DNA from: an uncultured Methanomassiliicoccus sp. | GTDB taxonomy: Archaea > Thermoplasmatota > Thermoplasmata > Methanomassiliicoccales > Methanomassiliicoccaceae | Direction: 5' to 3' | Assembly: GCA_905203995.1 (NCBI GenBank) | Contig: CAJKXZ010000001.1 | Coordinates: forward strand, 1-64,000 | Length of the DNA: 64,000 nt | In this document: in pieces, positions 35,216-43,773 of the stretch | How the letters are laid out: each line of letters starts with the position of its first letter | Position numbering within the stretch: position 1 is the stretch's first letter | The notes under the pieces: model-generated | What the model was told of the DNA's origin: nothing | Databases searched by the model: none | Seen by the model: only the letters and a program-made list of their open reading frames with translations | Translations under genes and position numbers: made by a program

Positions 35216-36085
35216 TTGAACTCACAAGACCTTAATCAGGAAAATAAACAAAATGTACCGTGTACACATCAGGTATCAGGAACCATCGGCATTATTGCCT
35301 GCCCCATGCTGGAAGATGAATTGATCTACAATCTACTCTCCGACCCGGATGAAAAATGCATCTATGTTGTAGACACTGGCTCTCAGGGAAGTTTAGTTTC
35401 TAAACTGAAATATCATGAGATGCCTTACCAGATGATTAGCGAGTATTCTTTTGACTGCGGAATCAACGGCTTAGATCGATCGCAGTACAATTTAGTAATA
35501 TATATGAATAAATTAGGATTACACGCTGAACCAAAAGTACTCAAGAGCAAACTTGAAAGTCAAGTCTCATTACACACACGTCTGTTTGATGCGATTTTAG
35601 TCTACTACGGCATCTGTGGTAATTACGGTTGGGATATCTCTCAGACTTTAGCAGATGAAGCTGAAATTCCCATAATTGCTATTCGTGATGAAAACGGCAA
35701 GATCTGTGATGACTGCATCGGGGTAGCGGTGGGCGGTACTGATAACTATTTCCGGCTTAACAAAGCCTACACTGGTGTTCTCTATCTCACACCGGCAATG
35801 GCTACCAACTGGGAAGACTTCATGGCTTCCTCCGAGATGGCGAGAGGCTGCGATCTCAATGATCATGATATGATGAAGATGCTCTTTGAGATCTGTGGTT
35901 ACAAATATGCACTCAAGCTCGACACGGGCATCGGTGACCGGGAAATGTATGAAAAGTGTGCCCATGATATCTGCCGGGAAATGAACTTGGAATTGATTGA
36001 TGCGGAAGATGGCTGGACTACTCTCGAACCGATAAACCGGGCATACGCTGAAGCCAAATCTTCATTAAAACCATCTGGTGCCTAA
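35216..36085 (+). CDS. DUF1638 domain protein
   Basis: 289 residues from TTG 35216, chosen for GAGGTG five bases upstream. The protein begins with a variable 30-residue part, then a Rossmann-like core: GIIACPMLEDELIYNLL (DUF1638 opening), VYYGICGNYGW and DGWTTLEP. Conserved cysteines (IACP, YYGICGN, CDDC) could bind metal. In my knowledge of the family, DUF1638 proteins often occur next to corrinoid-dependent methyltransferase genes in methanogens and acetogens, with no proven role. Here it sits with a TetR regulator instead. Confidence 0.72.
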   Translation: MNSQDLNQENKQNVPCTHQVSGTIGIIACPMLEDELIYNLLSDPDEKCIYVVDTGSQGSLVSKLKYHEMPYQMISEYSFDCGINGLDRSQYNLVIYMNKLGLHAEPKVLKSKLESQVSLHTRLFDAILVYYGICGNYGWDISQTLADEAEIPIIAIRDENGKICDDCIGVAVGGTDNYFRLNKAYTGVLYLTPAMATNWEDFMASSEMARGCDLNDHDMMKMLFEICGYKYALKLDTGIGDREMYEKCAHDICREMNLELIDAEDGWTTLEPINRAYAEAKSSLKPSGA

Positions 36086-36095
36086 ATGGGTGGAT

Positions 36096-36125
36096 GAGGA
36101 AACACCTCTTCATTCCTCTATTTTT
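36096..36125 (+). terminator. Weak hairpin terminator after the DUF1638 gene
   Basis: GAGG-AAACA-CCTC (36096-36108) lies eleven bases after the stop codon and precedes a run of T at 36119-36125. Confidence 0.4.
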
Positions 36126-36181
36126 AATCAAATGGCATAGTATTTTTATCAAAAATATTTTTATATAAAATTTTTAGATAA

Positions 36182-36257
36182 TGGTGGGTCCGCCCAGATT
36201 TGAACTGGAGTCTATAGCTCCCGAAGCTACAAGTATACCAAGCTAGCCCACGGACCC
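36182..36257 (-). tRNA. tRNA-Pro (anticodon CGG)
   Basis: Read on the minus strand: acceptor stem GGGTCCG/CGGACCC, anticodon stem GTAGC/GCTAT around loop TTCGGGA with anticodon CGG at positions 34-36 (proline, codon CCG), and T stem TCCAG/CTGGG with loop TTCAAAT. The 3' CCA is encoded in the DNA (36182-36184). The D stem is weak, with only about two good pairs. No intron. A TATA box (36283-36292) sits at the expected distance upstream. Confidence 0.9.
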
Positions 36258-36282
36258 ATTTATTGATGGCTAATAAACGATC

Positions 36283-36292
36283 TGATATATAT
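36283..36292 (-). promoter_or_regulatory. TATA box of tRNA-Pro
   Basis: ATATATATCA on the minus strand, 26-35 bases before the mature 5' end of the tRNA, the normal archaeal spacing. Confidence 0.6.
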
Positions 36293-36375
36293 CTTCGCAT
36301 CATCAAGCTTAAGATGTACTATTGTCGATGTTTAACTTCGACACATATTTATAGGGACTCAACTTTCTCGGCCCG

Positions 36376-37059
36376 ATGAAAGATCAGCTGCGAGAAAAAA
36401 TCGCAGGAGAAATAACTCTTTCTCAGGATGCTGGCAAAACCATCCGCAAATGGCGAGAAGAGTTTCGTATCTCACAACAAGATCTTGCTGAGCATATGGG
36501 TGTTTCTCCCTCGATGATCAGCGATTATGAATCAGGACGGAGGAAATCTCCCGGTATCGCTATCGTCCGCAGGATTGTAGATAGTCTTATCGAACTCGAT
36601 GAGATGTCTGGCGGAACTATTTTGAAGAAGTTCGGTTTGGATAAAAAACACGACTGTGTTATTCACATCGCCGAGTTCAGTTCCAGTATATCTATTGATG
36701 ATTTCTTAAAAGCGGTGGATGCTGAACCGCTGAATGATGTTTTTGATGCGGAACGCCATATTCATGGCTACACGGTCATCGATTCTTTGAAAGCAATCAC
36801 TTCTCTAAGCTCCTTCGACTATCTGCAGATTTATGGCTGGAGCAGTGAACGGGCGCTCATTTTTTCAGGAGTAAAATATGGGCGTTCACCGATGATTGCC
36901 ATCCGTGCGCATCCCCTGAAACCTTCGATGGTGGCTTATTTGAGCCCGGAGCAAGTGGATCCCTTAGCCATCAGATTAGCGACTTTAGAAAACATACCGT
37001 TAGTAAAAATAACCCTGCCGGTTTCGCTTTTGGTTAATCGGCTTAGTAAATTTGAGTAG
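36376..37059 (+). CDS. XRE-type transcription regulator next to mevalonate genes
   Basis: 227 residues. An N-terminal helix-turn-helix (about 22-80; [38 protein letters not shown]) is joined to a C-terminal sensor-like domain (95-227) of the type found in euryarchaeal regulators. The gene precedes HMG-CoA synthase by 14 bases and is presumably co-transcribed, so it may control isoprenoid (membrane lipid) synthesis. The same neighbour pair is, to my knowledge, widespread in Euryarchaeota. No ribosome-binding sequence is seen at the start. Confidence 0.82.
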   Translation: MKDQLREKIAGEITLSQDAGKTIRKWREEFRISQQDLAEHMGVSPSMISDYESGRRKSPGIAIVRRIVDSLIELDEMSGGTILKKFGLDKKHDCVIHIAEFSSSISIDDFLKAVDAEPLNDVFDAERHIHGYTVIDSLKAITSLSSFDYLQIYGWSSERALIFSGVKYGRSPMIAIRAHPLKPSMVAYLSPEQVDPLAIRLATLENIPLVKITLPVSLLVNRLSKFE

Positions 37060-37073
37060 GAGAGATTGATACT

Positions 37074-38132
37074 ATGGACGTAGGAATTGTAAGTTACGGG
37101 GCATACATCCCCAGATATCGAATAACCCCTCAGGAAATCGGTCGTGTATGGGGTACCGATGGTGAGGCCATGAGCCGCAATCTCTTCATCATCTCCAAAT
37201 CGGTTCCTTCTCCGGATGAAGATGTGGTAACCATCGCAGTGGAAGCTGCCAGAAACATGATGAAGCGAACTGTTGTCGATCCTGCTGACATCGGCTCCAT
37301 CTATGTTGGATCGGAATCCCATCCTTATGCGGTTAAACCAACCGGTACGATTGTGGCCGAAGCTATTGAAGCTGCACCAGATCTGACTGCAGCCGATTTT
37401 GAATTTGCCTGTAAAGCCGGAACCGCGGCCATCCAGTGTTGCATGGGTTTAGTCGGTTCAGGCATGATCAAATATGGTGTAGCGATCGGCGCTGACACTT
37501 CACAGGGAGCTCCCGGTGATGCTTTAGAATTCTCCGCTTCTGCCGGCGGTGCGGCTTACCTGATCGGCCGTGATAAGCTGATTGCCAAGATCAACAAGAC
37601 AGTTTCATATACTACCGACACTCCCGACTTCTGGCGGCGTGAGGGTGCCCACTATCCGTCCCACGGTGGACGTTTTACCGGTGAGCCAGCTTACTTTAAG
37701 CATGTAACTTCTGCTGCTAAGAAATTAATGGAAGAGATGGGTACAACGCCGGGAGATTATGACTATGCTGTTTTCCACCAGCCTAACGGTAAGTTCCCGG
37801 TCAGGGTAGCTAAACAATTAGGTTTCAGCGAGGAGCAAATTAATGTCGGTCTCCTCACACCTTTTATCGGCAATACTTATTCAGGAGCTGTTCCGCTCGG
37901 TTTAGCTTCCGTACTGGATGTAGCTAAACCCGATCAGCACATCTTCGTCGTGGCCTACGGTTCCGGAGCCGGTTCCGATGCCTTTGACATTACTGTTACA
38001 CCTGCGATCCGTAAGTTCCGCCGGGAGGCAGCGCCTTCCGTAAGAGACCTGGTTGAAAATAAGAAATTCTTAGACTATGCGTCCTACGCGAAAGTGCGGG
38101 GAAAGATCAGAATGAAGGAGGCATCCCAATGA
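37074..38132 (+). CDS. Hydroxymethylglutaryl-CoA synthase (archaeal type)
   Basis: 352 residues. Condenses acetyl-CoA with acetoacetyl-CoA at the start of the mevalonate pathway. Thiolase-fold catalytic residues are visible: Cys113 (FEFACKAG) and His235 (AVFHQPNGK); the archaeal-type opening [17 protein letters not shown] is intact. AGGAGAG precedes the start. Overlaps the thiolase gene by four bases; in archaea the two enzymes and a DUF35 protein form one complex that channels acetoacetyl-CoA. Confidence 0.95.
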   Translation: MDVGIVSYGAYIPRYRITPQEIGRVWGTDGEAMSRNLFIISKSVPSPDEDVVTIAVEAARNMMKRTVVDPADIGSIYVGSESHPYAVKPTGTIVAEAIEAAPDLTAADFEFACKAGTAAIQCCMGLVGSGMIKYGVAIGADTSQGAPGDALEFSASAGGAAYLIGRDKLIAKINKTVSYTTDTPDFWRREGAHYPSHGGRFTGEPAYFKHVTSAAKKLMEEMGTTPGDYDYAVFHQPNGKFPVRVAKQLGFSEEQINVGLLTPFIGNTYSGAVPLGLASVLDVAKPDQHIFVVAYGSGAGSDAFDITVTPAIRKFRREAAPSVRDLVENKKFLDYASYAKVRGKIRMKEASQ

Positions 38133-39298
38133 GAGAAGTAGCAATTATTGGAATCGGTGACACAAAATTTGGTGAATTATGGGGAATGTCCCTGCGAGAT
38201 TTGGGAATCGCTGCCGGACTGGCAGCCATCCATGATGCTAAACTCTCTGGTGATGAAATCGACGCGCTTTATGTGGGCAACATGTCTGCTGGTAAATATG
38301 TCGATCAGGAACACATTGGTGCCTTAATCGCAGATTATTCCGGTATGGCTCGCGATCACATCCCTGCTACTAGAATTGAAGCGGCCGGTGCTTCCGGAGG
38401 ATTGGCTTTCCGGCAGGCCTACATGTCAGTGGCCTCCGGCGCTACCGATATTGTCGTGGTCGGCGGAGCTGAAAAGATGACTGATGTCGGTGATGTCCTC
38501 TCAACGGAAATCCAAGCCATGGCGGCTGATCAGCAGTGGGAAACTTCCTTCGGTGCTACTTTTCCGGCGCTCCATGCCATAATCGCCCGGCGGCACATGC
38601 ACGATTATCAAACAACGAGGGAACAGATTGCCCAGGTGGCAGTCAAAAATCACAAACATGGCTCCCTCAATCCTAAAGCACAGTTCCAAAAAGAGATTAA
38701 ACTGGATACAGTGTTGAAAGCAGCACCCGTGGCCGATCCATTAAGAATGTTTGACTGCGCTCCCGTTTCGGATGGAGCCGCAGCAGTGGTGCTCTGCGCT
38801 ATGGATCTAGCGAAAAAATACACAGACACGCCGATTAAAGTTGCAGCTTCTGGCCAAGCTTCCGATACTCTGGCTTTAGCGCATCGGAAAAACATCTGTG
38901 AGTTCAAAGCGACTTCAGTGGCGGCGGCCAAAGCTTTCAAGCAGGCTAAACTGACCCCCAACGATATTCAGCTGGCGGAAGTTCATGACAACTTTACGAT
39001 CTCGGAAATCCTCGCCATTGAGGATCTGGGCTTCTTCCCCAAAGGTACCGGCGGCAAAGCTACTGCAGACGGTGAAACAGAAATCGGATCCAAGCTGGCC
39101 ATCAATACTTCCGGCGGCTTGAAAGCCAGAGGCGACCCGATGGGCGCAACTGGTATCGCACAGATTGTCGAACTGGTTACCCAGCTGCGGGGTGAAGCAG
39201 GTAAAAGACAAGTAGCCGATGCCCGCGTGGGACTGGCACAGAACGTCGGTGGCACTGGTGCTACTGCTGTTGTTCATATCTTAGAGAGGGTGAACTGA
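38129..39298 (+). CDS. Archaeal acetyl-CoA C-acetyltransferase (thiolase)
   Basis: 389 residues of the thiolase superfamily (SCP2-thiolase-like archaeal group). Key segments: [20 protein letters not shown] (about 85), [11 protein letters not shown] (about 287) with the catalytic His, and [17 protein letters not shown] near the C terminus. The usual nucleophile cysteine position reads A-S-G here (EAAGASGG), so the active-site residue should be checked. It supplies acetoacetyl-CoA to HMG-CoA synthase, overlaps it upstream by four bases, and overlaps the DUF35 gene by one base. Confidence 0.9.
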   Translation: MREVAIIGIGDTKFGELWGMSLRDLGIAAGLAAIHDAKLSGDEIDALYVGNMSAGKYVDQEHIGALIADYSGMARDHIPATRIEAAGASGGLAFRQAYMSVASGATDIVVVGGAEKMTDVGDVLSTEIQAMAADQQWETSFGATFPALHAIIARRHMHDYQTTREQIAQVAVKNHKHGSLNPKAQFQKEIKLDTVLKAAPVADPLRMFDCAPVSDGAAAVVLCAMDLAKKYTDTPIKVAASGQASDTLALAHRKNICEFKATSVAAAKAFKQAKLTPNDIQLAEVHDNFTISEILAIEDLGFFPKGTGGKATADGETEIGSKLAINTSGGLKARGDPMGATGIAQIVELVTQLRGEAGKRQVADARVGLAQNVGGTGATAVVHILERVN

Positions 39299-39699
39299 TG
39301 ACCGTTGCAAGATTCTGGAGAGAAAATTCTGCCCGTTATAATCTGGTCGGTTCCAAATGTGGTAACTGCGGCAAAATCATGTTCCCGCCGCGGACGGTCT
39401 GTCCCGACTGTCATCGTTTAAGCGTGGGCAAGATGGAACCCATTAAGCTCAAAGGCGACGGCGAAGTCTTCTCCTTTTCCATCGTCCATGATGCACCTTC
39501 GCAATTGGAATTGCAGAAACCTTACATCATGGCCCTGATTGAAATGTCGGAAGGCGTGTACATCACCGCGCAGATCATCGACTGCGATCCCGCTGAGGTT
39601 CATATCGGCATGAAAGTGAAAGCAACAATGCGTAAAATTAGTGAAGAAGGGGCCTCGGGAATCATTCACTATGGGTACAAATTTATACCAGTAAAATAA
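39298..39699 (+). CDS. DUF35 zinc-ribbon/OB-fold protein of the thiolase-HMGCS complex
   Basis: 133 residues: zinc ribbon with CGNCGKIMFPPRTVCPDC (four cysteines, about 21-39) then an OB-fold (45-130). In methanogens this protein bridges thiolase and HMG-CoA synthase and lets them share a CoA-binding site. Starts in the TGATG overlap with the thiolase gene. A large composite hairpin follows. Confidence 0.92.
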   Translation: MTVARFWRENSARYNLVGSKCGNCGKIMFPPRTVCPDCHRLSVGKMEPIKLKGDGEVFSFSIVHDAPSQLELQKPYIMALIEMSEGVYITAQIIDCDPAEVHIGMKVKATMRKISEEGASGIIHYGYKFIPVK

Positions 39700-39710
39700 A
39701 TTAAACGGTC

Positions 39711-39776
39711 GAGTATCCATTAATCGTGTCAGAAAGATGCGCGTGAGCGCATCTTTAATGGATACTCATTTTTTTC
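39711..39776. terminator. Composite nested hairpin between convergent genes
   Basis: An outer stem GAGTATCCATT (39711-39721) / AATGGATACTC (39757-39767) encloses an inner perfect ten-pair stem AAAGATGCGC-GTGA-GCGCATCTTT (39733-39756). A run of T follows at 39769-39775. It lies between two convergent genes and probably ends both transcripts. Confidence 0.75.
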
Positions 39777-40826
39777 TTAATCACTTTGTTTAGAAGTTCC
39801 TGATTCTAAAATCGAAACAATGGCAAACAAGGTGAAACAGACAGCACCCAGTCCGACCATGATGTGGGCAGGAACGAAGAAGTTGACATTGAAGTAAGAT
39901 ACTTCGAATAAGAAGGCTGCCAGAAAGAGACAGGCCAGCGCTGTTCCTACCGGTATCAGAGGAATGCGGTTGGCCAGCGGTTCCTTTCGCCGCCAGACGG
40001 CTGCCAGCAGGATCACTTTGCTGGAAATGCTGTAGCAGATGAGACCTAAACCAATTAACACGAACCCCGGGGCGATGGCTATGGCCCGCAGTGGCATCAT
40101 CAGCATGATGCCCCAGCCTATGCAAATGGTACCCAAAATAAGGACCAAAATGGACCATAACCAGCGTTCTTTCCTGCTGAACTTATTCTGAATCTGACGC
40201 AGAACTGTTGCGACCAAGGCAATTAAACTTGCGCAGACTAAACCTAGGCCGATCATCACATGTCCGGCGACAAAGTCGGCGGAAGTGCCTTGTGTAAGTA
40301 GAAAATAAGCATAAATCCAGGCAATGGCGGTGCAGATCAGTGGTACACTGAAGTAGGTCAGATAAGTACCGCGTGTGTATCTGTCAAAAGGCACATCTTT
40401 GTAACTGAGATTTTCTGAATTGCTGGGAATCATGGAGAATTTTCCGGAAGAGATCGCTACCGTTGCTACACAGCAGGCAATCAGACCTACTCCAAATACC
40501 ACATTGCCGGAAACAAGATCATCAACTGTTTTTTCAGTAATAACTAATAAAATGCCACTCAGGCAGGTAACAATGCCGGCAGTATAACCCAATATTGGGT
40601 AAAAGATGCGATCCGCTCTGTTGAACTTATGAATCAGCTGGCGGATAATTGTTGCCGCAGTGGAAAACAGCGCAATGCAGATCGCCGTCAGGGCAATCAG
40701 CACGTTCCCGGCGATAAGGTAACCGTCACCCACACCCATTGTCCGTATATATATTCCAAAAGTGAGACAAATCACTCCCATTATCAAAGGAATCAAGCGA
40801 AAAAGCACGCTCATTTTGTAATTCAT
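39777..40826 (-). CDS. yhiM: DUF2776 membrane protein, homologue of E. coli YhiM
   Basis: 349 residues from ATG 40826 (MNYKMSVLFRLIPLIMG); in-frame alternatives go up to 40859. About ten membrane helices arranged as repeated pairs. The sequence matches my recollection of E. coli YhiM along its length, including IPLIMGVICL, VAGHVMIGLGLV, LANRIPLIPV and HIMVGLGAVCFTLFAIVSILE. YhiM is an inner-membrane protein linked to acid resistance in E. coli. Occurrence in an archaeon suggests transfer from gut bacteria. No operon partner. Confidence 0.8.
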   Translation of the reverse strand: MNYKMSVLFRLIPLIMGVICLTFGIYIRTMGVGDGYLIAGNVLIALTAICIALFSTAATIIRQLIHKFNRADRIFYPILGYTAGIVTCLSGILLVITEKTVDDLVSGNVVFGVGLIACCVATVAISSGKFSMIPSNSENLSYKDVPFDRYTRGTYLTYFSVPLICTAIAWIYAYFLLTQGTSADFVAGHVMIGLGLVCASLIALVATVLRQIQNKFSRKERWLWSILVLILGTICIGWGIMLMMPLRAIAIAPGFVLIGLGLICYSISSKVILLAAVWRRKEPLANRIPLIPVGTALACLFLAAFLFEVSYFNVNFFVPAHIMVGLGAVCFTLFAIVSILESGTSKQSD

Positions 40827-40984
40827 GTCAATATCCACATCCCACAGGGCAATTGACAAAATTCTCTGGGAGTCTCAATATTAATACTCTATTTGTAAAA
40901 AACGCTAAAAAAGCAGTGATTATCAAAGTTCCAGAGGAACGAGCCTGCTAGCTGCAGAAGCAAGCTTCATTGGCCGTAGCACCA

Positions 40985-41458
40985 TTACTTATTTCTCAGG
41001 GAAGCGAAGGCCACATGTTCTAAAACTAAATCATATTTTTTAGAAGCGGTGACTGAAGCCAATTCTGCCTGGCTGATGCCAAAACGGAGCATTTTTTCTT
41101 CCGATGGTTCTAAAAGCGTATCATCAAGCGTTAAAGAAAGCTGAGTGAGTACTTCTTGAGGATCACGGTCGAAGATCACCAAGGCTACCTCTTGCGGGGA
41201 TTTGACACTCATCTTTTCTGCGGCTTTGGCAATCTGCCGCTCGCCGGATGCGTAGAGCATTGTCTCCATCGCCAGTGTGCTGCAGATGTGATGCTGAGTA
41301 GCAAAAGCCCGTTGTGCGCAATCGGCAGCTGCCAGTAAATGATCTTTCCCGCAGACCATTTGGGGATCTAAACCCAATACACCGATTTCCTGAAGCTTTC
41401 CTTTCAACTCCTCAATCACAAAATTACCACGGGCGCCAAGCACACAGACCTTACTCAT
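40985..41458 (-). CDS. KEOPS complex subunit Cgi121
   Basis: 157 residues. The Cgi121/TPRKB family pattern is clear in the centre: ICSTLAMETMLYASGERQIAKAAEKMSVKSPQEVALVIFD, with the conserved ASG-RQI. Cgi121 binds tRNA and Bud32 within KEOPS, which makes t6A37 on ANN-decoding tRNAs. No other KEOPS gene is nearby. No clear ribosome-binding sequence. Confidence 0.82.
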   Translation of the reverse strand: MSKVCVLGARGNFVIEELKGKLQEIGVLGLDPQMVCGKDHLLAAADCAQRAFATQHHICSTLAMETMLYASGERQIAKAAEKMSVKSPQEVALVIFDRDPQEVLTQLSLTLDDTLLEPSEEKMLRFGISQAELASVTASKKYDLVLEHVAFASLRNK

Positions 41459-41636
41459 CGCCGGGGAGATGAATGATTACTGTTATCAGGTTTTCGAAAT
41501 CTGCTGCTCATTACTGCTTAAAAAACTAATTCGTTGCGATTACAGGAAAGTTTTTGGAAAGGCGTTATGATCTTACGAATATTGCTGATGAAAGATTAAA
41601 GTAGTCCATTATGATGACTGACTGAGAGGTACGTTC

Positions 41637-42569
41637 ATGGAAAAAGTAAAGGTTGTTGCACCAGCAACACTTTCCAACCTTGGTTCCGGGTTTGATGTCT
41701 TCGGTATGGCTCTGGCAGAACCTTTCGATCATATCGAAGCAAGAAAGACCAGTGAACCGGGTGTTACTATCGAAGCAATTGAAGGTTGGGGTGCAGAAGG
41801 CATCACCACCGATGCAACTTTAAATTCTGCCGGCGTCGCTGCGGCAGAAGTTCTCAAAAAATGTGAAGCGGATTTCGGTATCGCTCTGACGATTAAAAAG
41901 GGGTTCCGCCCTGGTTCCGGTATCGGCTCTTCTGGAGCCTCAGCCGCCGGGGGTGCAGTGGCCGCCAATATCTTGGCCGGTAAGCAACTCACTCCCCGCG
42001 ATGTTGTTGTCTGTGCTGCTGAATCCGAACGTGTTACTTCTGGCAGTTTTCATGCAGATAATGTCGGGCCCTGTGTTCTGGGTGGTTTCAGCGTAATCAG
42101 AAGTTATGAACCGCTGGAAATTAAGCGGGTACAGCCCCCTAAAAATTTAGGCATCGTCATTGTCATGCCTTCTTTTACCGTCAAAACGCTTGATGCCCGG
42201 GCGGTAATTCCCCAGCAGGTTGCACTGCACGACATGATTTATGAAGTCGGCAATGCTGCTTCCTTGGTTCTGGGTATGTGTTACGAAGACATTGAATTAA
42301 TTGGTAAAAGCATGAGTGATGTCGTCATTGAACCGGCACGAGCTAAATTGAATCCGGGACTCAATGAGGCTAAAGAGGCGGCGATTGAAGCCGGAGCAGC
42401 CGGAGCCTTCTTAGGCGGTTCTGGACCATGCGTTATTGCCGCTTATGATCTTACTTACGTTGATGGTCAAACTATTTTAGAGGCGATGCTGGGCAGCTAC
42501 GAGCGGGCCAAGATCGCAATTGATAAAACCTGGATCACCACCTGGGGTGAAGGGTGCAGGAGTCTTTAA
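41637..42569 (+). CDS. thrB: Homoserine kinase
   Basis: 310 residues, GHMP kinase fold. ATP loop RPGSGIGSSGASAAGG (91-106), N-terminal APATLSNLGSGFDVFG, and C-terminal GGSGPCVIA motif (about 261-269) are present. It phosphorylates homoserine for threonine synthesis. GAGAGG precedes the ATG. It directly precedes threonine synthase (one base between them), so they form an operon. Confidence 0.95.
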   Translation: MEKVKVVAPATLSNLGSGFDVFGMALAEPFDHIEARKTSEPGVTIEAIEGWGAEGITTDATLNSAGVAAAEVLKKCEADFGIALTIKKGFRPGSGIGSSGASAAGGAVAANILAGKQLTPRDVVVCAAESERVTSGSFHADNVGPCVLGGFSVIRSYEPLEIKRVQPPKNLGIVIVMPSFTVKTLDARAVIPQQVALHDMIYEVGNAASLVLGMCYEDIELIGKSMSDVVIEPARAKLNPGLNEAKEAAIEAGAAGAFLGGSGPCVIAAYDLTYVDGQTILEAMLGSYERAKIAIDKTWITTWGEGCRSL

Positions 42570-42570
42570 T

Positions 42571-43773
42571 ATGCATAAAATTAAGTGTTACGAGTGTGGA
42601 TCAGAAATTACCGATCCCTTTTTAGATGCTTGTCCAAAGTGCGGTGGAATCTTAACCATCGAAACAGATCTGGATGCCGTGGCTAATTTAAAGCCCAAAG
42701 ATCTGCGGGAAAAGCCTCTTGGTGTATGGCGTTACGCGCCTTTCCTGCCTGTTAAATGCAACGTTTCTTTATTGGAAGGCGGCACTCCGCTTTACAACTG
42801 TCAGGCCTTGAGCAAACACCTGGGTATGAAAGAAGTGCATGTCAAATATGAAGGCGCTAACCCCACCGGTTCCTTTAAAGACCGGGGTATGACTGTCGGC
42901 GTCTCCAAAGCGATTGAGCTGGGTTGTGAAACTGTCGGCTGTGCTTCTACCGGCAACACCTCCGCATCACTGGCAGCTTATGCCGCCAAAGGCGGTCTCA
43001 AATGTGTGGTCTTGTTACCATCCGGAAAAGTAGCGGCCGGAAAACTGGCACAAGCCATGTTCTACGGGGCCAAAGTCGTCATGGTAAACGGTAATTTTGA
43101 TGACGCACTGAATGTGGTCAAAGCCCTTGCTGACGAACGGGTTCTTTACTTGCTCAACAGTATCAATCCTTACCGTCCAGAGGGTCAGAAAACACTCGCC
43201 TTTGAAATCATTGATCAGCTGGACTTTAACGTTCCCGACCGGATTCTTATTCCCGTTGGTAATGCTGCTAACATTTGGGCAGTTTACAAAGCACTTTCTG
43301 AATGGAAAACCCTCGGCTGGATTGACAAGATGCCTAAACTCACTGGCATCCAGGCCGAAGGAGCAGCTCCGGTAGCCAAAGCCTTCAAAGAAGGCGCAGC
43401 TGATTTCCAGCCTGAACTTAATCCGGAAACCATCGCCACCGCCATCCGTATCGGTAACCCGGCCAGCGGCCGTAAGGCGCTCAAAGCGATTTATGACACC
43501 AACGGCTACTCGACCACTGTGACCGATGAGGAAATTCTTGCCGCCCAGCAACTCTTAGGGCGCAAAGAAGGAGTCGGTGTGGAACCCGCTTCGGCAGCTT
43601 CAGTTGCCGGTTTAATCAAACTCAAAAACGAGGGCATCATCGATGCTGACGAGCGGGTTGTCTGTGTCTGTACCGGCAACGTCCTGAAAGACCCCGATAC
43701 CGTCATCAACTCCTGCGGTAAGATCCTCAACGCCGAACCTACCGTGGCTGACGTTAAGCGGATTATCGCTTAA
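42571..43773 (+). CDS. thrC: Threonine synthase
   Basis: 400 residues from ATG 42571 (CAGGAG upstream). An N-terminal zinc ribbon (C6, C9, C21, C24) precedes the PLP fold type II core; PLP lysine K103 lies in GSFKDRGM and the phosphate loop is the STGNTSASLAAYAA stretch (about 129-142). Converts O-phosphohomoserine to threonine, using the product of thrB. It ends with a four-base overlap with the convergent Hel308 gene. Confidence 0.95.
   Translation: MHKIKCYECGSEITDPFLDACPKCGGILTIETDLDAVANLKPKDLREKPLGVWRYAPFLPVKCNVSLLEGGTPLYNCQALSKHLGMKEVHVKYEGANPTGSFKDRGMTVGVSKAIELGCETVGCASTGNTSASLAAYAAKGGLKCVVLLPSGKVAAGKLAQAMFYGAKVVMVNGNFDDALNVVKALADERVLYLLNSINPYRPEGQKTLAFEIIDQLDFNVPDRILIPVGNAANIWAVYKALSEWKTLGWIDKMPKLTGIQAEGAAPVAKAFKEGAADFQPELNPETIATAIRIGNPASGRKALKAIYDTNGYSTTVTDEEILAAQQLLGRKEGVGVEPASAASVAGLIKLKNEGIIDADERVVCVCTGNVLKDPDTVINSCGKILNAEPTVADVKRIIA

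Noticed and set aside
36086..36375. tRNA-Pro as an integration (attachment) site
   Set aside because: No integrase, no duplicated tRNA 3' end and no mobile genes are seen on either side.
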